From Diabrotica undecimpunctata (Eukaryota; Arthropoda; Insecta; Coleoptera; Chrysomelidae), in NCBI RefSeq assembly GCF_040954645.1, contig NC_092805.1, positions 76,562,257-76,626,256 on the forward strand: DNA of 64,000 bases. Direction: 5' to 3'. This document shows positions 54,482-64,000 of the stretch, in pieces (position 1 is the first letter of the stretch; each line of letters begins with the position of its first letter). The notes below the pieces were generated by a model. That model did not search any database, was not told the DNA's origin, and saw only the letters and a list, made by a program, of their open reading frames with translations. Both the position numbers and the translations under genes were made by a program.

Positions 54482-57400
54482 CATCGTTACACAATAAGTC
54501 GCCACTTACGACAGGCAGGGCCTACTTGCCTCGGCCGTATTCTTATCTCTGCAAGCCGAACGGACACACACACACTCACACACACACGCACGCACACACG
54601 CACACACACGCACACACACACACACACACACACAAATACACTCTTCACCTCTCGACTCCTACCCATTAGTCGCCACTTACGACAGGCAGGGCCTTCTTGC
54701 CTCGGCCGTATTCTTATCTCTGCAAGCCGAACTAACACACACACACTCACACACACACGCACGCACACACGCACACACACGCACACACGCACACACACAC
54801 ATACACTCTTCACCTCTCGACTCCTACCTATTAGTCGCCTCTTACGATAGGCAGGGCCTTCTTGCCTCGGTGGTGCTCTTATCTCTGCAAGCCGAACTAA
54901 CACACACACATACTCACACACGCACACACACGCACACACGCATACACACATACACCCTTCACCTCTCGACTCCTACTTATTAGTCGCCCCTCACAAGAGG
55001 CAGGGCCTTCGTGCCTCGGCCGTATTCTTATCTCTGCAAGCCAAACAGACACACACACATACACTCTTCACCTCTCGACTCCTACCCATTAGTCGCCTCT
55101 TAACGACAGGCAGTGCCTTCTTGCCACGGCCGTGTTCTCATCTCTGCGAGCCGACTGGACACACACACTCACACACACAAATACACACACACTCACACAC
55201 GCACACACACGCACACACGCACACTCACACACACACATACACTCTTCACCTCTCGACTCCTACCCATTAGTCGCCTCTTACGACAGGCAGGGCCTTCTTG
55301 CCACGGCCGTGTTCTTATCTCTGCGAGCCAACTGGACACACACACACTCACACACACAAATACACACACACACTCACACACGCACACACACGCACACTCA
55401 CACACACATACACTCACACACACACAAACACGCACACACGCACACACACACACATACATTCTTCACCTCTCTAATCCTACCTATTAGTCGCCTCTCACGA
55501 CAGGCAGGGCCTTCTTGCCTCGGCCGTGTTCTTATCTCTGCAAGCCAAACAGACACACACACATACACACACACTTACACACGCACACACACGCACACGC
55601 ACACGCACACACTCTCCACCTCTCGACTCCTATCCATTAGTCGCCTCTTAAGACAGGCAGGGCCTTCTTGCCACGGACGTATACCTATCTCTGCGAGCCG
55701 TACGGACACACACACACACTTGCACACACACACACACACACACACATACACTCTTCACCTCTCGACTCCTACCCATTAGTCGCTCCTCACAGCAAGCATG
55801 GCCTTCTTGCCACGGACGTATTCTTATCTCTGCGAGCCGAAGGGATACACACACACATACACACACACATACACACACACATACTCACACACACACGCAC
55901 ACACACACTTCACCTCTTGACTCCTACCTATTAGTCGCCTCTTACGATAGGCAGGGCCTTCTTGCCTCGGTCGTGCTCTTATCTCTGCAAGCCAAACGGA
56001 CACACACACATACACACACACTCTCACACGCACACACACGCACATACGCACACACATATATACTCTTCACCACTCGACTCCTACCCATTAGTCGCCTCTT
56101 ACGACAGGCAGGGCCTTCTTGCCACGGCCGTGTTCTTATCTCTGCGAGCCGACTGGACACACACACTCACACACACAAATACACACACACTCACACACGC
56201 ACACACACGCACACACGCATACTCACACACACATACACTCTTCACCTCTCGACTCCTACCCATTAGTCGCCTCTTACGACAGGCAGGGCCTTCTTGCCAC
56301 GGCCGTGTTCTTATCTCTGCGAGCCAACTGAACACACACACACTCACACACACAAATACACACACACACTCACACACGCACACACACGCACACTCACATA
56401 CACATACACTCTTCACCTCTCGACTCCTACCCATTAGTCGCCTCTTACGACAAGCAGGGCCTTCTTGCCACGGCCGTGTTCTTATCTCTGCGAGCCGACC
56501 GGACACACACACACACTCACACACGCACACACACGCACACACGCACTTACACACATACACTCTTCACCTCTCGACTCCTACGCATTAGTCGCCGCTTACG
56601 ACAGGCAGGGCCTTCTTGTCACCACCGTGTCCTTATCACTGCGAGCTGACCGGACACACACACTCACACACGCACACACACACGCACACACGCACACACA
56701 CACATACACTCTTCACCTCTCGACTCCTACCAATTAGTCGCCACTTACGACAGGCAGGGCCTTCTTGCCTCGGCCGTATTCTTATCTCTGCAAGCCGAAC
56801 GGACACATACACTTTCTAATACACAAGCACGCACACACGCAGACACACGCACACACACAAAAACACTTTTCACCTCTCGACTCCTACCCATTAATTGCCT
56901 CTTACGACAGGCATGGCCTTCTTGCCTCGGCCGTATTCTAATCTCTGCGAGCCGAATGGACACACACATACATACACACACACACCCACACACGCACACA
57001 CACACACACATACACTATTCACCTTTCGACTACTACTACCTATTAGTCGCCCCTTACAAGAGAGAGGGCCTTCTTGCCTCGGCCGTATTCTTATCTCTGC
57101 AAGCCAAACAGACACACACACATACACACACACTTACACACACACTTACACATGCACACACACGCACACACGCACACACACACATACACTCTTCACCTCT
57201 CGACTCCTACCAATTAGTCGCCACTTACGACAGGCAGGGCCTTCTTGCCTCGGCCGTATTCTTATCTCTGCAAGCCGAACGGACACACACACACTCACAC
57301 ACACACGCACGCACACACGCACACACACGCACACACACACACACAAATACACCCTTCACCTCTCGACTCCTACCCATTTGTCGCCACTTACGACACGCAG

Positions 57401-60400
57401 GGCCATCTTGCCTCGGCCGTATTCTTATCTCTGCAAGCCGAACGGACACACACACTCTCACACTCACACGCACGCACACACGCACACGCACGCATACACG
57501 CACACACACATACACTCTTCACCTCTCGACTCCTACCCATTATTCTCCTTTTACGACAGGCAGGGACTTCTTGCCACGGCCGTGTTCTTATCTCTGCAAG
57601 CCAAACGGACACACACACACGCACACACACACACGCACATGCACACGCGCACGCACACACTTTTCACCTCTCGACTCCTACCTATTAGTCGCCTCTTACG
57701 ACAGGCAGGGCCTTCTTGCCTTGGACGTGTTCTTATCTCTGCAAGCCGAACGGACACACACACATACCCACACACGCACACACACACGCACACACGCACA
57801 CACACACATATACTCTTCACCTCTCGACTCCTACTTATTAGTCGCCCATTACAAGAGGCAGGGCCTTCTTGCCTCGGCCGTATTCTTATCTCTGCAAGCC
57901 AAACAGACACACACCCATACACACACACTTACACACGCACACACACGCACACGCACACACTCTCCACCTCTCGACTCCTATCCATTAGTCGCCTCTTAAG
58001 ACAGGCAGGGCCTTCTTGCCACGGACGTATACCTATCTCTGCGAGCCAAACGGACACACACACACACACACTTGCACACATACACACACACACACATACA
58101 CGCTTCACCTCTCGACTCCTACCTATTAGTCGCTCCTTACAGCAAGCATGGCCTTCTTGCCACGGACGTATTCTTATCTCTGCGAGCCGAAGGGATACAC
58201 ACACACATACACACACATACACACACACATACTCACACACACACACGCACACATGCACACACACACATACACTCTTCACCTCTTGACTCCTACCTATTAG
58301 TCGCCTCTTACGATAGGCAGGGCCTTCTTGCCTCGGTCGTGCTCTTATCTCTGCAAGCCGAACGGACACACACGCACATACACACACACTCTCACACGCA
58401 CACACACGCACATGCACACACATATACACTCTTCAGCACTCGACTCCTACCCATTAGTCGCCTCTTACGACAGGCAGGGCCTTCTTGCGACGGCCGTGTT
58501 CTTATCTCTGCGAGCCGACTGGACACACACGCTCACACACACAAATACACACACACACTCATACACGCACACACACGCACATACGCACACTCACACACAC
58601 ATACACTCTTCACCTCTCGACTCCTATCCATTAGTCGCCTCTTACGAAAGGCAGGGCCTTCTTGCCAGGGCCGTGTTCTTATCCCTGCGAGCCGACTGGA
58701 CACACACACACTCACACACACAAATACACACACACACTCACACACGCACACACACGCACACTCACACACACATACACTCTTAACCTCTCGACTCCTACCC
58801 ATTAGTCGCATCTTACGACAGGCAGGGCCTTCTTGCCACGGCCGTGTTCTTATCTCTGCGAGCCGACCGGACACACACACACTTACACACGCACACACAC
58901 GCACACATACACTCTTCACCTCTCGACTCCTACGCACTGGTCGCCGCTTACGACAGGCAGGGCCTTCTTGCCTCTGCCGTATTCTTATCTCTGCAAGCCG
59001 AACGGACACATACACACTCACACACACAAGCACGCACACACGCACACACACAAAAATACTTTTCACCTCTCGACTCCTACCCATTAGTTGCCTCTTACGA
59101 CAGGCATGGCCTTCTTGCCTCGGCCGTATTCTAATCTCTGCGAGCCAAATGGACACACACATACATACACACACACACTTACACACGCACAAACACACAC
59201 ACACCCACACACGCACACACACACACATACACTATTCACCTTTCGACTCCTACCTATTAGTCGCCCCTTACGAGAGAGAGGGCCTTCTTGGCTCGGCCGT
59301 ATTCTTATCTCTGCAAGCCAAACAGACACACACACATACACACACACACGCACGCACACACGCACATACACGCACACACACACACACACACAAATACACT
59401 CTTCACCTCTCGACTCCTACCCATTAGTCGCCTCTTACGACAGGCATGGCCTTCTTGCCTCGGCCGTATTCTAATCTCTGCGAGCCGAGTGAACACACAC
59501 AAACATACACACACACACTTACACACGCACAAACACACACACACCCACACACGCACACACACAAAAATACTTTTCACCTCTCGACTCCTACCCATTAGTT
59601 GCCTCTTACGACAGGCATGGCCTTCTTGCCTCGGCCGTATTCTAATCTCTGCGAGCCAAATGGACACACACATACATACACACACACTTACACACGCACA
59701 AACACACACACACCCACACACGCACACACACACACATACACTATTCACCTTTCGACTCCTACCTATTAGTCGCCCCTTACGAGAGAGAGGGCCTTCTTGG
59801 CTCGGCCGTATTCTTATCTCTGCAAGCCAAACAGACACACACACATACACACACACACGCACGCACACACGCACATACACGCACACACACACACACACAC
59901 AAATACACTCTTCACCTCTCGACTCCTACCCATTAGTCGCCTCTTTCGACAGGCAGGGACTTCTTGCCACGGCCGTGTTCTTATCTCTGCAAGCCGAACG
60001 GACACACATACACGCACACACAAACACACGCATACACGCACACGCACACATTCTCCACCTCTCGATTCCTATCCATTAGTCGCCTCTTAAGACATGCAGG
60101 GCCTTCTTGCCACGGACGTATTCTTATCTCTGCGAGCCGAAAGGTCACACACACACACGCACACACAAACACACGCACACACGCACACACGCACACGTAC
60201 ACGCACACGCACACACTCTCCACCTCTCGACTAATATCCATTAGTCGCCTATTAAGACAGGCAGGGCCTTCTTGCGTCGGCCGTATTCATATCTCTGCAA
60301 GCCAAACGGACACACACACACACATACTCACACACGCACAAACACATGCACACACACAAAGACACATACACTCTTCACCTTTTGACTCCTATTCATTAGT

Positions 60401-61668
60401 CGCCTCTTACGACAGGCAGGGACTTCTTGCCACGGTCGTGTTTTTATCTCTGCGAGCCGAACGGACACACACACACTCACACACACGCACACACGCACAT
60501 ACACACGCACACACGCACACACACACATACACTCTTCACCTCTCTACTCCTACCCATTAGTCGCCTCTTACGACAGGCAGGGCCTTCCTGCCACGGCCAT
60601 GTTCTTATCTCTGCGAGCCGACCGGACACACACACACTCACACACACACATACAAGAACACACACACACGCACGCACACACGCGCACACACACATATACA
60701 ATCTTCACCTCTCGACTCCTACCCATTATTCTTCTCTTTCGAAAGGCAGGGACTTCTTGCCACGGTCGTGTTCTTATCTCTGCAAGCCGAACGGACACAC
60801 ACACATACTCACACACGCACACACACACGCACACACGCAACCACACACATACACTCTTCACCTCTCGACTCCTACTTATTAGTCGCCCACTCTTCGCCTC
60901 TCGACTCCTATCCATTAGTCGCCCCGTACGATTTGCATCGCTTTCTTGCCACGGCTGTTTTCTTATCTCTGCGAGCCGAAAGGACACACACACATACATA
61001 CACACACACTCACAAACACACACACACACACACGCACGCACACACGCACACACACATACACTCACACACACACAAACACGCACACACACATACATTCTTC
61101 ACCCCTCGACTCCTACCTATTAGTCGCCTCTTACGATAGGCAGGGCCTTCTTGCCTTGGCCGTGTTCTTATCACTGCAAGCCGAACGGACACACACACAT
61201 ACTCACACACGCACACACACACGCACACACGCACACAAACATACACTCTTCACCTCTCGACTCCTACCTATTAGTCGCCTCTTACGATAGGCAGGGCCTT
61301 CTTGCCTCAGTCGTGTTCTTATTTCTGCAAGCCGAACTAACACACACACATACTCACACACGCAAACACACACGCACACACGCACACACACACATACACT
61401 CTTCACCTCTCGACTCCTACTTATTACTCGCCTCTTACGACAGGCAGGGCCTTCTTGCCACGGCTGTGTTCTTATCTCTGCGAGCCGACCGCACACACAC
61501 ACACACTCACACACACTCACACACTCACATACACACACACTTAAACACGCACGCACACGTACACGCACACACTCTCCACCTCTCGACTCCTATCCATTAG
61601 TCGCCTCTTACGACAGGCAGGGCCTTCTTGCTACGGACGTGTTCTTATCTCTGCGAGCCAAACGGACA

Positions 61669-61702
<34 letters not shown>

Positions 61703-61986
61703 TACACACACATACACGCTTCACCTCTCGACTCCTACCCATTAGTCGCCTCTTACGACATTCAGGGACTTCTTGCCACGGCCGTGTTCTTATCTCTGCG
61801 AGCCGAACGAACACACACACTCACACACACACACGCACACACACGCACCCACGCACACGCACACGCACGCGCACACACTCTCCAACTCTCGACTCCTATC
61901 CATTAGCCGCCTCTTAAGACAGGCAGGGCCTTCTTGCCACGGCCGTAATCTTATCTCTGCGAGCCGAGCGGACAAACACACACACT

Positions 61987-62019
<33 letters not shown>

Positions 62020-63853
62020 TTTTCACCTCTCGACCCCTACCTTTTAGTCGCCTCTTACGAGAGGCAGGGCCTTCTTGCCCCGGCCGTATTCATATCTCTG
62101 CAAGCCGAACGGACACACACACTCATACACACACACTCACACACGCACAAACACACATACACGCACACACGCACACACACATACACTCTTTACCTCTCGA
62201 CTCCTACCAATTAGTCGCTCCTTACAGCAAGCATGGCCTTCTTGCCACGGCCGTATTCTTATCTCTGCAAGCCGAACGGACACACACACTCATACACACA
62301 CACTCACACACGCACAAACACACACACACGCACACACGCACACACACATACACTCTTCACCTCTCGACTCCTACCTTTTAGTCGCCTCTTACGATAAGCA
62401 GGGCCTTCTTGCCGCGGTCGTGTTCTCATCTCTGCAAGCCAAACTAACACACACACATACTCACACACGCACACACACACGCACACACACACGCACACAC
62501 GCACACACACATACACTCTTCACCTCTCGACTCCTACTTATTAGTCGACCCTTACAAGAAGCAGGGCCTTCTGGCCTTGGCCGTATTCTTATCTCTGCAA
62601 GCCAAACGGACACACACACATACACATACACTCACACACGCCCACACACGCACACACACACACATACACTCTTCACCTCTCGACTCCTACCCATTATTCT
62701 CCTCTTACGACAGGCAGTGACTTCTTGCCACGGCCGTGTTCTTGTCTCTGCAAGCCAAACGGACACACACACATACTCAGACACGCACACACACACACGC
62801 ACACACGCACACACACACATACACTCTTCACCTCTCGACTCCTACCTATTAGTCGCCCCTTACAACTGGCAGGGTCTTCTTGCCTTGGCCGTATTCTTAC
62901 CTCTGCAAGCCAGACGCACACAAACACATACACACACTCACACACGCACACACACACGCACACACACACGCACACACGCACACACACACATACACTCTTC
63001 ACCTCTCGACTTCTACCCATTAGTCGCCGCTTACGACAGGCAGGGCCTTCTTGGCACGGACGTGTTCTTATCTCTGCGAGCCGACCGGACACACACACTC
63101 ACACACACAAATACACACACACACTCACACACGCACACACACGCACACACGCACACACACTCACACACACACACACAAATACACTCTTCACCCCTCGACT
63201 CCTACCCATTAGTCGCCTCTTACGACAGGCATGGCCTTCTTGCCTCGGCCGTATTCTTATCTCTGCAAGCCAAACAGACACACACACATACACACACACT
63301 TACACACGCACACACACGCACACGCCTCTTACGACAGGCAGGGCCTTCTTGCCACGGCCGTGTTCTTATCTCTGCGAGCCGACTGGACATACACACTCAC
63401 ACACACAAATACACACACACACTCACACACGCACACACACGCACACATGCACACTCACACACACATACACTCTTCACCTCTCGACTCCTACCCATTAGTC
63501 GCCTCTTACGACAGGCAGGGCCTTCTTGCCACGGCGGTGTTCTTATCTCTGCAAGCCGAACGGACACACACACACACGCACACACAAACACACGCACACG
63601 CACACACTCTCCACCTCTCGACTCCTATCCATTAGACGCCTCTTAAGACAGGCAGGGCCTTCTTGCCACAGACGTATTCCTATCTCTGCGAGCCGAACGG
63701 ACACACACACACACTTGCACACACACACACACACACATACACGCTTCACCTCTCGACTCCTACCAATTAGTCACTCCTTACAGCAAGCATGGCCTTCTTG
63801 TCACGGCTGTATTTTTATCTCTGCGAGCCGAAGGGACACACACACACATACAC

Positions 63854-63884
<31 letters not shown>

Positions 63885-64000
63885 TGCGCAAACACGCACG
63901 CACACACGCACACACACACGCACACACGAACGCACACACGCACACGCATACACTTACACACGCACACACACACGCACACACGCACACACACACATACACT
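54482..64000. repeat. satellite array: ~95-bp core plus variable (CA)n, about 59 units
   Basis: Each unit has a core (CACCTCTCGACTCCTACC, ATTAGTCGCCTCTTACGACA, GGCAGGGCCTTCTTGCC, CTTATCTCTGCGAGCC) and a CA-repeat tract broken by CG, TA and TT steps. I count about 59 cores over 9.5 kb, averaging about 160 bases per unit, with tract length causing most of the variation. Core variants recur (GCCACGGCCGTGTTC, GCCTCGGCCGTATTC, CACGGACGTATTC). The array runs off the right edge. Long ORFs on both strands here are products of the repeat and are not genes. Confidence 0.97.
59038..59945 (+). repeat. 509-bp higher-order duplication inside the satellite
   Basis: 59038-59436 is repeated nearly exactly at 59547-59945, offset 509 bases. 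The copies share rare variants such as GAGAGAGAGGGCCTTCTTGG (59272 and 59781) and ACTATTCACCTTTCGACTCC. Three monomers make the offset. Confidence 0.88.

Noticed and set aside
54487..63999. Many long open frames on both strands (up to about 520 codons) rich in THTHT or VCVCV
   Set aside because: They arise because CA/GT tracts contain no stops and the core repeats. Several frames are open at once on both strands over the same bases. Not genes.
54482..64000. CRISPR-like alternation of a constant core and variable spacer
   Set aside because: The variable parts are CA microsatellite, not unique spacers. The genome is eukaryotic and there are no cas genes.

Overview
The window reads as nuclear DNA of an arthropod, most likely an insect with a large, AT-rich, repeat-laden genome. 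The evidence is indirect: short GT-AG introns, THAP/P-element, PIF/Harbinger, BEL/Pao, Ty3/gypsy, Penelope and non-LTR families, and a primer-binding site matching the 3' end of an insect-type tRNA-Tyr. I cannot name the species. I see no convincing single-copy host gene: nearly everything recognisable is a mobile element, its relic, or satellite DNA.

Layout. 1-6.8 kb: relics (non-LTR RT pieces, a broken SWIM/YqaJ nuclease gene, several MITEs, one 898-bp TIR element with a 9-bp target duplication). 6.8-10.4 kb: a PIF/Harbinger element with a TTA duplication, carrying a MADF DNA-binding gene and an almost intact transposase. 10.7-16.9 kb: a P-superfamily (THAP) transposase gene in four exons, cut by a Penelope-like element with 622-bp inverted arms and a 13-bp duplication. 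17.4-18.9 kb: an anonymous TIR element. 19.5-24.2 kb: a degraded Harbinger-like element holding an apparently intact 3.73-kb DNA transposon with 28-bp TIRs, an uninterrupted 713-codon DDE-like gene and a 72-bp periodic subterminal array. 24.5-32.5 kb: THAP and RT relics, and a second P-type pseudogene split by a P-like element that itself encodes a 211-residue THAP-only protein.

33.1-35.1 kb is a dead Ty3/gypsy pol; 35.6-40.7 kb a dead Pao element; 41.1-46.2 kb a second Harbinger element with an intact two-exon transposase and a Myb/SANT-like partner gene. 47.7-54.2 kb is a complete, very young BEL/Pao retrotransposon: apparently identical 419-bp LTRs, GATGG duplication, tRNA-Tyr primer site, polypurine tract and one 1730-codon ORF. 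From 54.5 kb to the end lies a satellite of about 59 units, each a ~95-bp core plus a (CA)n tract.

The genes mostly work in pairs or alone for transposition: each Harbinger element pairs a DDE nuclease with a small DNA-binding protein, the BEL polyprotein carries gag, protease, RT, RNase H and integrase, and the THAP-only protein has the shape of a P-element repressor. Splice structures were deduced by eye; frames and phases were checked by arithmetic where lengths are quoted.
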